Source: Psychromonas sp. psych-6C06
Lineage (GTDB): Bacteria; Pseudomonadota; Gammaproteobacteria; Enterobacterales; Psychromonadaceae
Direction: 5' to 3'
Length of the DNA: 64,000 nucleotides
NCBI RefSeq assembly: GCF_002835465.1
Contig: NZ_PIZM01000001.1
Span: 372,001-436,000, forward strand
Part shown: in pieces, positions 36,078 to 45,863 of the stretch
How the letters are laid out: each line of letters begins with the position of its first letter
How positions within the stretch are numbered: position 1 is the first letter of the stretch
Position numbers and translations under genes: made by a program
Notes under the pieces: generated by a model
The model's input: the letters and a program-made list of their open reading frames with translations, nothing else
Told to the model about the DNA's origin: nothing
Database searches by the model: none

Positions 36078-38441
36078 ATGAAAACTGAATCAGAGCTGCA
36101 ATTAACCCTGCCTGTTTTACCACTTCGTGATGTTGTGGTGTACCCGCATATGGTCATTCCACTATTTGTGGGACGCGAAAAGTCAATTAACTGTTTAGAA
36201 GCTGCTATGGAGCAGGGAAAAAAAGTCTTACTCGTTGCACAAACTGAAGCCTCATTAGATGACCCTAAAATGGACGATCTGTATCGTGTAGGGACAGTTG
36301 CTAATATCTTGCAACTACTTAAGTTGCCGGATGGTACTGTAAAAGTACTGGTAGAAGGCGTACAACGTGCTCAGTTGATCAGCAATATTGACAATAAAGA
36401 CTATTTCTTTTCACAAGTTGAATTATTAGAAAGTGAAGCCGTGGATGCTGAAGAGGAAGATGCACTGTTGCGTAGTGTATTAACTCAATTTGAGTCCTAT
36501 ATAAAGCTCAATAAAAAAATTCCACCGGAAGTGTTAGCTTCAGTGAACGGCATTGATGATGCAGAACGTTTGGCTGATACTATTGCCGCACATATGCCAC
36601 TCAGTTTAGATGATAAACAGAGTGCGCTTGAAATCACTGCAATTACTGAACGCTTTGAGTTTTTAATGGCGATGATGGAAAGTGAAGAAGATATTTTAAA
36701 AGTAGAAAAGCGCATTCGTAGCCGTGTGAAAAAACAGATGGAGCGGAGTCAACGCGAGTATTACCTCAACGAGCAGATGAAAGCGATTCAAAAAGAGTTG
36801 GGGGAAAGCGAAGAAGGAAATAATGAAAATGACCAGCTAGCACAAAAAATTGAAGAAGCTGGCATGTCTAATGAAGCGAAAGAAAAAGCGGAAAGCGAGC
36901 TTAAAAAATTAAAAATGATGTCGCCAATGTCATCGGAAGCAAGTGTTATTCGCACCTATATCGAAAGCTTAGTGAATGTGCCTTGGAAAAAACGTTCTCC
37001 AGTTAAAAAGAACATTGCTAAGGCACAAGAGATTCTAGATGCTGATCATTATGGTCTTGAGAAAGTAAAAGAACGTATCTTAGAATATCTTGCAGTACAA
37101 ACACGTATTAACAAATTAAAAGGTCCAATTCTTTGTTTAGTTGGACCTCCTGGTGTAGGTAAAACGTCATTAGGACAATCAATTGCACGTTCAACAGGGC
37201 GTAAATATGTACGAATGGCCTTAGGTGGCGTGCGTGATGAAGCGGAGATTCGTGGGCACCGTCGAACTTATATTGGTTCTTTACCGGGTAAAATAATTCA
37301 AAAAATGACCAAAGCGGGTGTTAAAAACCCACTATTTTTACTCGATGAAATAGACAAAATGGCATCGGATATGCGAGGTGACCCGGCATCTGCATTATTA
37401 GAAGTGTTAGATCCTGAGCAGAATGCAAGCTTTAACGATCATTATTTAGAGATTGATTATGATCTGAGTGATGTGATGTTTGTTGCGACTTCAAACTCGA
37501 TGAATATTCCTGGACCCTTATTGGATCGTATGGAAGTGATTCGTCTTTCTGGTTATACAGAAGATGAAAAAATGAATATCGCTAAAGAACATCTTACCGA
37601 TAAGCAGATTAAACGTAATGGATTAAAACCGGCAGAATTGAGTATTGAGGATAGCGCGATTATCGGCATTGTTCGCTATTACACGCGTGAAGCTGGTGTG
37701 CGTGCCTTAGAGCGTGAAATTTCTAAAATTTGTCGTAAAGTCGTAAAAGAGATTTTATTAGACAAAAAACTGAAAAAAATCACCGTCACCATTGATAACC
37801 TGAAAGATTATCTCGGCGTGCGTCGTTTTGACTTTGGAAAAGCGGAAGATGCTAATCAAGTTGGTCAAGTGACAGGGCTTGCATACACCGAAGTGGGGGG
37901 CGAACTATTGACCATTGAAGCGACATCAATGCCAGGTAAAGGTAAGTTAAACTATACGGGTTCATTAGGCGATGTCATGAAAGAGTCGATTCAAGCTGCC
38001 ATGACCGTAGTGCGAGCAAAAGCAGAGCAGTGGCGAATCAATAGTGACTTCCACGAAAAGCGTGATTTACACGTGCATGTACCTGAAGGTGCGACACCAA
38101 AAGATGGGCCAAGCGCAGGTGCCGCAATGTGCACCGTATTAGTGTCTAGCTTAACGGGTATTCCAGTACGTGCAGATGTAGCAATGACAGGTGAAATTAC
38201 ATTACGTGGTGAAGTATTACCGATTGGTGGCTTAAAAGAGAAGCTATTAGCCGCTCGCCGTGGTGGTATTAAAACAGTGTTAATTCCCTTTGAAAATACG
38301 CGTGATCTAGAAGATATTCCCGCAAATATTAAAGATCAGCTCGATATCAAACCGGTTCGCTGGATTGATGAAGTGCTTGAGTTTGCACTGAGTGAAAGCA
38401 TAAAAGGCTTCGCAGTAGAAGATACGGCGACAAAAAAGTAA
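36078..38441 (+). CDS. lon: ATP-dependent protease Lon
   Basis: 787 residues (E. coli 784). LAN domain at the N-terminus (LPVLPLRDVVVYPHMVIPLFV), a coiled middle section, AAA+ with Walker A GPPGVGKTSLG near 355 and Walker B PLFLLDEIDKM, and the C-terminal serine protease domain with the catalytic serine in PKDGPSAGAAM (near 679) and lysine in GGLKEKLLAARR (near 722). Degrades misfolded and regulatory proteins. GGGG is placed before the ATG. Has a sigma-32-like promoter of its own. Confidence 0.98.
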   Translation: MKTESELQLTLPVLPLRDVVVYPHMVIPLFVGREKSINCLEAAMEQGKKVLLVAQTEASLDDPKMDDLYRVGTVANILQLLKLPDGTVKVLVEGVQRAQLISNIDNKDYFFSQVELLESEAVDAEEEDALLRSVLTQFESYIKLNKKIPPEVLASVNGIDDAERLADTIAAHMPLSLDDKQSALEITAITERFEFLMAMMESEEDILKVEKRIRSRVKKQMERSQREYYLNEQMKAIQKELGESEEGNNENDQLAQKIEEAGMSNEAKEKAESELKKLKMMSPMSSEASVIRTYIESLVNVPWKKRSPVKKNIAKAQEILDADHYGLEKVKERILEYLAVQTRINKLKGPILCLVGPPGVGKTSLGQSIARSTGRKYVRMALGGVRDEAEIRGHRRTYIGSLPGKIIQKMTKAGVKNPLFLLDEIDKMASDMRGDPASALLEVLDPEQNASFNDHYLEIDYDLSDVMFVATSNSMNIPGPLLDRMEVIRLSGYTEDEKMNIAKEHLTDKQIKRNGLKPAELSIEDSAIIGIVRYYTREAGVRALEREISKICRKVVKEILLDKKLKKITVTIDNLKDYLGVRRFDFGKAEDANQVGQVTGLAYTEVGGELLTIEATSMPGKGKLNYTGSLGDVMKESIQAAMTVVRAKAEQWRINSDFHEKRDLHVHVPEGATPKDGPSAGAAMCTVLVSSLTGIPVRADVAMTGEITLRGEVLPIGGLKEKLLAARRGGIKTVLIPFENTRDLEDIPANIKDQLDIKPVRWIDEVLEFALSESIKGFAVEDTATKK

Positions 38442-38607
38442 AAAATAGGTGATAAACTGCATAAAATCGGGGGCTGACGGCGGGTTTTTATTAAATTTGC
38501 TTGCACACTCCCCGATAGCAAAGTAGCCTAACAACCAATATGTTTTAACGTGTGTTTTCACTGAGTTAGAGGCACACCATAATTATTATAAAATGGGGAA
38601 CCAAAAA

Positions 38608-38883
38608 ATGAACAAAGGACAACTAATCGATAATATTGCTGAAAGTGCAGACATTTCTAAAGCAGCCGCTGGCCGTGCATTAGATGCGTTTATTGAAAGT
38701 GTAACTGGTGCACTCGTTGAAGGTGATACAGTATCACTTATCGGTTTTGGTGCATTTTCTGTGAAAGATCGTGCTGCACGCACTGGCCGTAACCCACAAA
38801 CTGGTGCGCCAATTGAAATTAAAGCCGCTAAAGTACCTGCATTCAAAGCTGGTAAATCACTAAAAGATGCAATCAACGCTTAA
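38608..38883 (+). CDS. hupB: DNA-binding protein HU-beta
   Basis: 91 residues from ATG 38608 ([20 protein letters not shown]); an ATG 15 bases upstream would add a non-family leader and overlies the GGGGAACC ribosome site. The DNA-binding arm [20 protein letters not shown] is intact. Nucleoid-associated protein, a heterodimer with HU-alpha in enterobacteria. It follows lon as in E. coli, with its own likely promoter in the 166 bp gap, and ends at a terminator. Confidence 0.97.
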   Translation: MNKGQLIDNIAESADISKAAAGRALDAFIESVTGALVEGDTVSLIGFGAFSVKDRAARTGRNPQTGAPIEIKAAKVPAFKAGKSLKDAINA

Positions 38884-38908
38884 TACGTTGTTAGCTAGTT
38901 TATTTAGT

Positions 38909-38935
38909 AAGCGCGTCTTTTGATGCGCTTTTTTT
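38909..38935 (+). terminator. Terminator after hupB
   Basis: Nine-base stem AAGCGCGTC / GATGCGCTT (one G-T pair), loop TTTT, followed by TTTTT. Confidence 0.9.
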
Positions 38936-39025
38936 GTTTTAAGCCAAGTTACTTACGAGTAAAGTCTTAAAACAACTTAGTTACATATGGATATGTACTA
39001 AGTAATTATTGATAGAGAAAAAATT

Positions 39026-40924
39026 ATGTTAGATAAAATGCGCGAAGGCTCGCAAGGGGTTGCTGCTAAAGTCATCTTAGTTGTAATCATATTGTCTTTT
39101 GCTTTAGCTGGTGTGAGTAGTTATTTAGGTGGCAGCAATGTCGCAGTCGCTGTTTATGTTAACGATCAAGAGATCTCCCAAGCAAGTGTTGAGCAAGCAT
39201 ATCAGAATGAGCGTGGGCGCTTACAACAGCAGTATGGCGAGCAGTTCGAAATGTTAGCCGCTAATCCCAATTTTGCACAACAAGTTCGTGCGCAAGCGAC
39301 TCAAGGACTTATTTCAGATGCACTGATTGAGCAAGCCATTGAGGAAATGGGGCTACGTGTAGGTGACGAGCAAGTCAAAGATGAGATTCGTAATATGAGC
39401 GAGTTTCAAGTAGATGGTAAATTTAATAACGATCAGTATTTAGCGTTACTTCGTCGTGCAAGCTATACACCTGCACAGTTCAGCCAAAGTTTAAAAGTAG
39501 ATTTAGTGCGTCGTCAATTATTACAAATGTTAGTGGGTAGCGAGTTTGTTTTACCAACTGAAGTAGACACTGTAAATCAATTACAAGCGCAACAACGTGT
39601 TGCAAAAGTACTACTTGTGAGTGCTTCTGATTTTGAAAATGCAGAGCCAGTTACTGATGAAGAGATTAATGCATACTACCAAAGTAACAGTGCAAAATTC
39701 CAGTCACCGGAGCAGGTCAGTGTAAATTATGTTTTACTTGATGGCAGTACTTTAACAGATCAAGTGGATGTAACTGATGCAGATATCGAAGCGTATTACG
39801 ATTTACATCAATCGGATTATCAACGTGCTGAGCGTCGTAAAGTTGCACATATCCTTGTACAAGGTGTAAATGATGAATCATTACAGAAAGCACAACAATT
39901 ACTTGCTGAAATTAATGCTGGCGCTGATTTTGCTAAATTAGCCGCAGAAAAATCAGATGATACCTTTTCTGCCGCTAACAATGGCGAGTTAGATTGGTTT
40001 GAACCTGGTGTAATGGACCCTGAATTTGATAAAGCTTCATTTGCTTTAACTGAGAGCGCTCCTGTTTCTGAGGTGGTTAAATCAGAGTTTGGTTACCACA
40101 TCATTAAATTGGTGGATATTGATAACAGCGAAACATTGCCACTTGCAGAAGTTAAACAGCGTGTGGAAGTTGCACTGAAAAAATCTAAAATAAATGACCT
40201 TTATTTTGAATTACATCAATCACTAAGTGAAGTTGCATTCGAATCTCCTGACAATCTTGAAGAGGCTGCCGGTGCTATTTCAACTGAAGTACAGCATACT
40301 CCACTCTTCTCTGCTAATAATGCACCTGAAATTTTATCTAATAGAGCGGTTTTACAGACTGTATTTGACCAAAACTTCCGTGATGAAGGTATGAACTCTG
40401 AACTGATTGAGTTAGCGGATGATCAAGCTATCGTGGTACGCGTCAATGATTATAAGCCCGCTGCTTTAATGCCTTTAGAAGATGTCTCTACGCAGATTAA
40501 AGCAGCATTAGCGCTACAAAAATCTGAATCTTTAGCACGAGATTTCGTTAAAGGCATTACTGACAAGTTAAATGCTAACCAGTCTGTCGAAGCCGAGTTA
40601 TCTGCAAAGGACCTTGCTTTCAGTGCTGATCTAACTTTTGCTCGTTATTCACGTGAGTACGATTATCAAGTGATTCAACAGCTATTTAAAATGGTTAAAC
40701 CAGAAGAAGGCCAGGTTTCTCGTCAGTGGGTTAAAGCGAGCAGTGGTGATTTTGCTGTGGTTGAACTCTCAAAGGTAGTTGAAACTGATCCTTCATTAAG
40801 TGGGGATGAAGTTAAAACACAAATTGAGAGTATGTTGGAACGCTCAACGTCTGATGAAACTTACCAAGCATTAGTTGCGCATTTAATTGCGAATGCGGAT
40901 ATTAAATATCCAGTTCAAGAATAA
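39026..40924 (+). CDS. ppiD: Periplasmic folding factor PpiD (SurA/parvulin-like)
   Basis: 632 residues (E. coli 623). A short cytoplasmic start, one membrane anchor (VAAKVILVVIILSFALAGVSSYL), a SurA-like N-terminal region with MLDKMREGSQG, and a central parvulin domain with RKVAHILVQG, GELDWFEPGVMDPEFDKA and EFGYHIIKLVDI. It is tethered to the inner membrane near the Sec translocon and helps newly secreted proteins fold. Ends at a terminator. Confidence 0.95.
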   Translation: MLDKMREGSQGVAAKVILVVIILSFALAGVSSYLGGSNVAVAVYVNDQEISQASVEQAYQNERGRLQQQYGEQFEMLAANPNFAQQVRAQATQGLISDALIEQAIEEMGLRVGDEQVKDEIRNMSEFQVDGKFNNDQYLALLRRASYTPAQFSQSLKVDLVRRQLLQMLVGSEFVLPTEVDTVNQLQAQQRVAKVLLVSASDFENAEPVTDEEINAYYQSNSAKFQSPEQVSVNYVLLDGSTLTDQVDVTDADIEAYYDLHQSDYQRAERRKVAHILVQGVNDESLQKAQQLLAEINAGADFAKLAAEKSDDTFSAANNGELDWFEPGVMDPEFDKASFALTESAPVSEVVKSEFGYHIIKLVDIDNSETLPLAEVKQRVEVALKKSKINDLYFELHQSLSEVAFESPDNLEEAAGAISTEVQHTPLFSANNAPEILSNRAVLQTVFDQNFRDEGMNSELIELADDQAIVVRVNDYKPAALMPLEDVSTQIKAALALQKSESLARDFVKGITDKLNANQSVEAELSAKDLAFSADLTFARYSREYDYQVIQQLFKMVKPEEGQVSRQWVKASSGDFAVVELSKVVETDPSLSGDEVKTQIESMLERSTSDETYQALVAHLIANADIKYPVQE

Positions 40925-40944
40925 CGCTTGATAGTATAAAAATT

Positions 40945-40972
40945 AAGGCGACGAATAGGTCGCCTTTTTTGT
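40945..40972 (+). terminator. Terminator after ppiD
   Basis: Eight-base stem AAGGCGAC / GTCGCCTT with a six-base loop, followed by TTTT. Confidence 0.9.
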
Positions 40973-41214
40973 AACTAATTTTTATTGAAAATAGTTTTAT
41001 AGAGAGGTGCTATTGATCTTTTAGTAGTACATGTCTTCCTGTGATTTAAACACAATAGGCTCAGGCTATGCGCTATTTGACAGTATCAAACCGCGCATAA
41101 TGTAAAAGTGAAACGTTTTATTATACGTTTTTCCTATTACATTAAGCATTTGAGCTAAATTGCACGAAAAAAAACAACTTAACTCAAAGACCCTGTGTCA
41201 TACCAAACTGAGTA

Positions 41215-41374
41215 ATACGAATTCCGTTAATATAGTGATCAAATTTTACGTAGGAAAAAGGAGTTAGTTCAAGGCGGAAATTGATGTAAATGGTTGTACC
41301 CTTTACGATTTTTTTACGCTGAAATAGCTTTTTTAACAAGTAAGATTGATCAGTTATTTAATGGATTTGGTATA
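41215..41374 (+). repeat. Dispersed repeat family A, near-complete copy
   Basis: About 160 bp. Aligned by eye to the reverse complement of 62292-62453 it agrees at roughly 88% of positions over the full length, with single-base gaps only. Ends are imperfect inverted repeats: ATACSAATTCCGYTAATA..GTGATCAAA on the left and TTGATCAGTTATTTARTGG / ATTTGGTATA on the right. No coding potential. MITE-like. Confidence 0.85.
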
Positions 41375-41500
41375 AGTATATGATCTCAATTTTGCGTAGG
41401 AGAAATAGCTTAATTCAAGGCATAAGTTGAGATAAATAGTTGTTCCCTTGACGAAACTTATTACGAAGAAGTAACTTCTTATAACCCGTCTTAGATTCAA
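41375..41500 (+). repeat. Diverged tandem copy of repeat family A
   Basis: Directly follows the full copy. Conserved landmarks in order: ATGATCTCAATTTTGCGTAGGA, TTCAAGGC, TTGAGATAAATAGTTGTTCCCTT, ACGAA. The second half is degraded. Confidence 0.65.
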
Positions 41501-41638
41501 ATAATAAGTGTATAATTTTAATTGGGAGAAACATTCACAATAGGCCTTAATTGTCTTATTAGTACTTTGCTAAGGAAGTTATTTTTGGCGATACTAATTC
41601 CATTAATATTGAGCACCTATTGACTGGACTTGTGATAA

Positions 41639-42043
41639 TTAGCTTTGAATTAGATAAAATTCAAAGATGTTTTTCTCTTCCGATGCCTCCACAATTGCTT
41701 TAATCATCAACGCAAAATCAGCAGGCTGTGCACGTTTTTTGCGGATCTTTTGCCATAGTGTTACTTCTGGTGTTTCAGACTCTACAAACGCGATTAACTG
41801 CTTAATATCCTCTTTTTTAAAACGGTATAGCTGTGCATCGTAACGATCCGTTTCAGGGTTAACTGCTATCCATTCATAATTTTGTTCAAACAATACTTTT
41901 TGCTGATCATAAGCGATATATAGCGTTTCACCCACACCAACAATGTCAGGAATATCTGCGAGTTCAAAAGCGGAATGCTCACCATCTTCGCTGTTTGGTA
42001 GGGTATAAATAACATTATCGTTGTTAGTGATGTAGCGGTGCAT
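41639..42043 (-). CDS. Uncharacterised protein, 134 residues
   Basis: Begins MHRYITNNDNVIYTLPNSED, moderately acidic, no signal peptide or membrane segment. The C-terminal half (VTLWQKIRKKRAQPADFALMIKAIVEASEE) looks helical. I do not recognise a family. AGGAAA lies seven bases before the ATG, and the composition is like that of its neighbours, so it is probably a real gene. It is divergent from ppiC and ends next to the repeat-rich spacer. Confidence 0.7.
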   Translation of the reverse strand: MHRYITNNDNVIYTLPNSEDGEHSAFELADIPDIVGVGETLYIAYDQQKVLFEQNYEWIAVNPETDRYDAQLYRFKKEDIKQLIAFVESETPEVTLWQKIRKKRAQPADFALMIKAIVEASEEKNIFEFYLIQS

Positions 42044-42127
42044 AAGCTTTTCCTAAATGAGCTAAAGGTTGGATCATAACAGTTAGTGCTTATGATACAA
42101 TTATTTCATTTTTAATTTGAGGCGATG

Positions 42128-42406
42128 ATGGCAAGAACGGCAGCAGCATTACACATTTTGGTCAAGCATAAAGATCAAGCAGAAGATATTTTAGCGCAAC
42201 TTAAAAAAGGGGCTAAATTTCAAACCTTAGCTAAAAAATATTCAACCTGTCCGTCAGGTAAAAAAGGGGGTGATCTTGGTGAGTTCAAAAAAGGCCAGAT
42301 GGTACCTGCTTTTGATAAAGCTTGTTTTACTGGTGAAATCTTAACGCCGATGTTAGTAAAGACGAAGCATGGTTGGCATATTTTGAAAATCTTATATCGT
42401 ACTTAA
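42128..42406 (+). CDS. ppiC: Parvulin peptidyl-prolyl isomerase PpiC
   Basis: 92 residues, a single parvulin domain: [40 protein letters not shown], and the terminal [12 protein letters not shown]. Two adjacent ATG codons (42125, 42128); the second matches the E. coli start and gives better spacing to GAGG. Small cytoplasmic PPIase. sfsA follows after 12 bp. Confidence 0.94.
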   Translation: MARTAAALHILVKHKDQAEDILAQLKKGAKFQTLAKKYSTCPSGKKGGDLGEFKKGQMVPAFDKACFTGEILTPMLVKTKHGWHILKILYRT

Positions 42407-42418
42407 TAGTGGTGGTAT

Positions 42419-43105
42419 ATGTTTAATAATCTACGCAAAGGAACGCTGATAAAGCGCTATAAACGTTTTCTTGCCGATGTGATGCTTGAAAATGGTGAAT
42501 CAATAACTATCTATTGCCCAAATACAGGGGCGATGACTGGGGGTGCAGAAGTAGGTGATAGCATCTATTTTAGTGAGTCTTCGAACCCTAAACGAAAATA
42601 TAAATACACTTGGGAGTTAACACATAATCAAAAAGGAGATTGGATCTGTATTCATTCTCAGCTAGCAAATCATTTTACTGCTAAAGCGTTAAAAGAAAAT
42701 AGTATCCCTGAGCTTGTTGGATATGATTGTATTCAAGCAGAGGTAAAGTATGGTACAGAAAATAGCCGTATTGACTTTTTACTTAAGGCTGATGGCCGTG
42801 AAGATTGCTATGTGGAAGTAAAAAGTTGCACGTTATTAGATGAGTCAAGGGGCGCGGGACAGGGTTTTTTTCCTGATGCTGTTTCTGTCCGCGGCCAAAA
42901 ACATTTACGTGAACTGATGCAGATGAAAGCACAAGGTTACCGTGCTGTATTATTATTTGCGGTATTGCACAGTGGAATTAATAGCGTGGACGTCGCGCGA
43001 CATATTGATAAACAGTACGCCTTATTATTTGATCAAGCGATAGCATCTGGGGTTGAAGTTGCTTGCTATCACTTAGCAATGACAGAGTTACAAGCTGAAC
43101 ACTAA
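42419..43105 (+). CDS. sfsA: Sugar fermentation stimulation protein SfsA
   Basis: 228 residues. An OB-fold-like N-terminus (LIKRYKRFLADVMLENGE..YCPNTGAM) and the conserved C-terminal region with VEVKSCTL and FPDAVSVRGQKHLREL, which resembles a restriction-nuclease-like D..E.K arrangement (RIDFLL..VEVKS). Originally linked to maltose metabolism in E. coli; the molecular function is unsettled. Follows ppiC and ends at a terminator. Confidence 0.95.
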   Translation: MFNNLRKGTLIKRYKRFLADVMLENGESITIYCPNTGAMTGGAEVGDSIYFSESSNPKRKYKYTWELTHNQKGDWICIHSQLANHFTAKALKENSIPELVGYDCIQAEVKYGTENSRIDFLLKADGREDCYVEVKSCTLLDESRGAGQGFFPDAVSVRGQKHLRELMQMKAQGYRAVLLFAVLHSGINSVDVARHIDKQYALLFDQAIASGVEVACYHLAMTELQAEH

Positions 43106-43112
43106 AATATGT

Positions 43113-43152
43113 AACAGGCTAAAATGGTAAAATTAGTAGCCTGTTTGTTTTA
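43113..43152 (+). terminator. Terminator after sfsA
   Basis: Stem AACAGGCTA / TAGCCTGTT with a 15-base loop, followed by TGTTTT. It lies between sfsA and the convergent TraF-like gene. Confidence 0.75.
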
Positions 43153-43170
43153 AAGGTTTAGCGTCACCAA

Positions 43171-44370
43171 TTAAAAAGTAAAACTGGTTTGTGCGGCTGC
43201 CCCCATATTATTATTGTCGCTATAACTGCCTGAAAGGTCGATATGAAATATATTGACTACCGAAAATCCAATTCCTGCAGTGATGCTATCATCGATATTA
43301 TCACTCAAATCTGAACGGTATCCTGCACGTAACTTGATCCAATTCATTGGAACGAACTCTACTCCTAGTGATGCAAACTGGCGGTTATCATTATCGCTAT
43401 TAAAGTTTGTGTTGATTCCGGTAACCTTACTGTACCCCTCTGATTCATTGAGTTGTATATCTAGAGCGGCTATTACAAAGCTACTTTCATAATGTCCACC
43501 TAAGGTATAAACAGGGGTAATTTCATAATGCCCTTGAACGCCACTGATCGATTCAGTTTCATAACTCTGCTTTAATAGATTTTTTGCCGCTAAACCTAAG
43601 CCAAAACCATTCTGATGTTGGTAAGCAATTCCTAGGTCAACATTCATATTGCCTTCGCTATTTTGATAGCTATCATTATCCCAGTCGTCAAAGTCGACAT
43701 TATCGATGTTACTGACAAAGTTGATAGTATCAACCGTTTGATATTTTGGTGTCAAACCATAGTAAAGAGTACTGTTATCGAATTGGTGATATTTTGCTAA
43801 TGTTACCCCAAACTCTGAAACAAGTACTCCCATTGTCAGAGCGTTAGAGTTTAGATCTTGATTGAGAATATTATCTGCTTCTAAATCAGTATCCGCAATA
43901 TCGGCAAATACCATCGCATCGACATAAGCTTGCGCATAAAGATTAACTGCGACAATATCATTTGGAATGGCTAGTGCTATTTGGCTACCAGCGTTTATAC
44001 TTGCAGGATCTCCTTGAAGTGAATAAAGCTCATCGACGACTTTTTGCGCGTCATCAAGGGTAGGAGTAGCAATAGATTTAAACTCATCGTATACATCTGA
44101 AAAATTTTCAATATTATCGACAGTGTCTGCGATGTTGTTTACATTGGCTGCAAATGATGGAAATAAAAAGCCAATATCATCGCTGTTATCAAATTTTGCA
44201 GCTAAAGCTGGGTTATGTAACGAAGAGGTTAAAAAATTAGAAGTACTCACGCCGACTCCTCCCATCGCAAATGAGCGCGCATCTTGATTATTTGCTAAGC
44301 TGTGCATACTGACTAATGTGCTCAAACACACAGGTAAGCATAGCAATGCCTTTCTTTTCATCATGAACAT
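43171..44370 (-). CDS. TraF-like outer-membrane beta-barrel protein (TraF_2 family)
   Basis: 399 residues with a signal peptide (cleavage after SLA near 26). ARSFAMGGVGVSTSNFLTSSLHNPAL near the N-terminus, then GVEFVPMNWIKLRAGYRSDLSDNIDDSITAGIGF, point to the family annotated 'conjugal transfer protein TraF' (TraF_2). It is a FadL-like barrel and ends with a terminal Phe, as outer-membrane proteins do. No conjugation gene is nearby, so the family name is probably misleading. AAGGA lies eight bases before the ATG at 44370. Confidence 0.82.
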   Translation of the reverse strand: MFMMKRKALLCLPVCLSTLVSMHSLANNQDARSFAMGGVGVSTSNFLTSSLHNPALAAKFDNSDDIGFLFPSFAANVNNIADTVDNIENFSDVYDEFKSIATPTLDDAQKVVDELYSLQGDPASINAGSQIALAIPNDIVAVNLYAQAYVDAMVFADIADTDLEADNILNQDLNSNALTMGVLVSEFGVTLAKYHQFDNSTLYYGLTPKYQTVDTINFVSNIDNVDFDDWDNDSYQNSEGNMNVDLGIAYQHQNGFGLGLAAKNLLKQSYETESISGVQGHYEITPVYTLGGHYESSFVIAALDIQLNESEGYSKVTGINTNFNSDNDNRQFASLGVEFVPMNWIKLRAGYRSDLSDNIDDSITAGIGFSVVNIFHIDLSGSYSDNNNMGAAAQTSFTF

Positions 44371-44751
44371 AACTATTTCCTTGAAGATCTACTTTTACTA
44401 AAAATAATGTTAAAAATTATGGCACTGAATAATGATATTATTTTCCTGTAACTGATATTTGTGATCTATGAAGTATTGTTTTTGATACTGGTCCGATAAA
44501 TATTCTACTGCTGATGTTCGGCTTTGATGAAATCACTTTGAAAGGTAACTAACCTCAGTTCTGGATAGGCAAAGCGATACAATACCGCTATTTACGCGAA
44601 TTTTGGCGTTAAATCATCTACCAATAACTCGTTATTGCGACGATAATTTGCCTTGAACTACGTAAAATTAACGGCACTGTATTATCAAAGTAGCAACATC
44701 ATGGTTTTAAGCGCCATAACGCTTTCATTAACTAGAATTGAGGTTAACTAT
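44371..44751. other. Spacer between the TraF-like and ICMT genes
   Basis: About 380 bp between two divergent genes. The centre (44555-44658) is a copy of repeat family B. An open frame running into the ICMT gene from 44653 starts inside the repeat, so I do not treat it as coding. Confidence 0.6.
44555..44658 (-). repeat. Dispersed repeat family B, copy 1
   Basis: On the minus strand it runs from GTTCAAGGC..ATTATCGTCGCAATAAC to TATCCAGAACTGAG; the copy at 54164-54268 has the same landmarks in the same order, with about 70% agreement by eye. Non-coding. Confidence 0.65.
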
Positions 44752-45171
44752 ATGATTTATGTGACTGTGCAGTTTATGTTGCTTATGTTTATTGGCTTTC
44801 CTGTGGGAAACATTCATTTTAGCCTGTTAGGCTTATTACTTGTTTTAGTGGCTGCTATTATTGCCATATTAGCTTTATCTGCGAATCGTTTGGGCAACTT
44901 CAATATTCGCCCTGTCCCGAAAACGGAAGGAAAGTTAATAACTTCTGGAATATATATGTATATTCGCCACCCTATGTATAGCTCACTTTTTTTTGCTGGA
45001 TTGGGTATTGTGTTATTCCAACTGAGTATCTATAAATTAATTGCTTGGTGCTTTTTAGTGATAATTTTGATATTTAAAGCGAGGGTGGAAGAAAATATGC
45101 TAATTAAGAAATATGACGGTTATCAGCGCTACCAAGAACAAACTAAACGGTTTATTCCTTATATTTACTGA
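44752..45171 (+). CDS. Isoprenylcysteine O-methyltransferase (ICMT)-family membrane protein
   Basis: 139 residues from ATG 44752, chosen because GAGG sits eight bases upstream and the longer frame from 44653 lies in a repeat. Four hydrophobic segments; RHPMYSSLFFAGLG and the C-terminal EENMLIKKYDGYQRYQEQTKRFIPY are typical of the ICMT/PEMT-like methyltransferases. The substrate is unknown; bacteria mostly lack prenylated CaaX proteins. Stands alone and ends at a terminator shared with hisIE. Confidence 0.85.
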   Translation: MIYVTVQFMLLMFIGFPVGNIHFSLLGLLLVLVAAIIAILALSANRLGNFNIRPVPKTEGKLITSGIYMYIRHPMYSSLFFAGLGIVLFQLSIYKLIAWCFLVIILIFKARVEENMLIKKYDGYQRYQEQTKRFIPYIY

Positions 45172-45205
45172 CTTTTTGAACTTTAACTCTTTTATTGAGT
45201 TGAAA

Positions 45206-45231
45206 AAAAGAGAGCTTTGCTCTCCTTTTTT
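45206..45231. terminator. Bidirectional terminator between the ICMT gene and hisIE
   Basis: GAGAGC-TTT-GCTCTC with an A-run on the left and a T-run on the right, so it can serve both convergent transcripts. It closes the his operon on the minus strand. Confidence 0.88.
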
Positions 45232-45243
45232 CGTTAAAAATTA

Positions 45244-45863
45244 CTACTTACTGTGACGCTCTTGCAATTTTGCTGCAATGTCAGAGAGTTGTAGCCCTTC
45301 ATTTTGTAATAATACTGTTAAGTGATAAAGAAGATCTGCACTTTCACAAGTCAGCTCATCCATATCTTTTGCCATTGCGGCTAAAGCGACTTCAACGCCT
45401 TCCTCACCTACTTTTTGTGAAATACGCTTAGTACCTCGTGCGTATAATGACGCAGTGTAGCTGCTTTGTGGATCCGCACCTTTTCGGCCCGCAATCACTT
45501 GTTCTAAATCAGCGATGAACGTTAATGCTGGGTGTAATTCACCTTTGAAGCAACTTTCTGTACCTAAGTGACAAGTTGGCCCAATAGGATCAACAATCGC
45601 AAGTAGCGTATCATTATCGCAATCGGCGCTAATTTCTAGTACGTTTAAAAAGTTACCAGACTGCTCTCCTTTACACCATAAGCGTTGTTTAGTGCGGCTA
45701 AAAAATGTCATTTTTCCAGATTCTAGTGTCGCAGTTAATGCTTCTTGATTAACATAACCGAGCATTAATACCTTTCCTGAAGTTCGGTTTTGCACGATCA
45801 CTGGCATTAGGTTATCTACTTTTTCCCAATCCAGCGATACTAATTGTTGTTCGTTCATTAAGC

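Larger units (their letters stand above)
40973..41638. other. Gene-free spacer between ppiD and the 134-residue orphan gene
   Basis: About 665 bp with no credible coding frame. The right half consists largely of two neighbouring copies of repeat family A (41215-41374 and 41375-41500). A further fragment resembling an element end (ACTAATTCCATTAATATTG) is at about 41590-41608. Nothing recognised in 40973-41199. Confidence 0.6.

Noticed and set aside
43171-44370. Possible conjugative element because of the TraF-family name
   Set aside because: No other transfer, relaxase or integrase gene in the window; the protein is a lone outer-membrane barrel.
44653-44751. 33-codon upstream extension of the ICMT-family gene
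   Set aside because: Begins in repeat family B, has no ribosome site; GAGG before 44752 fits the shorter start.
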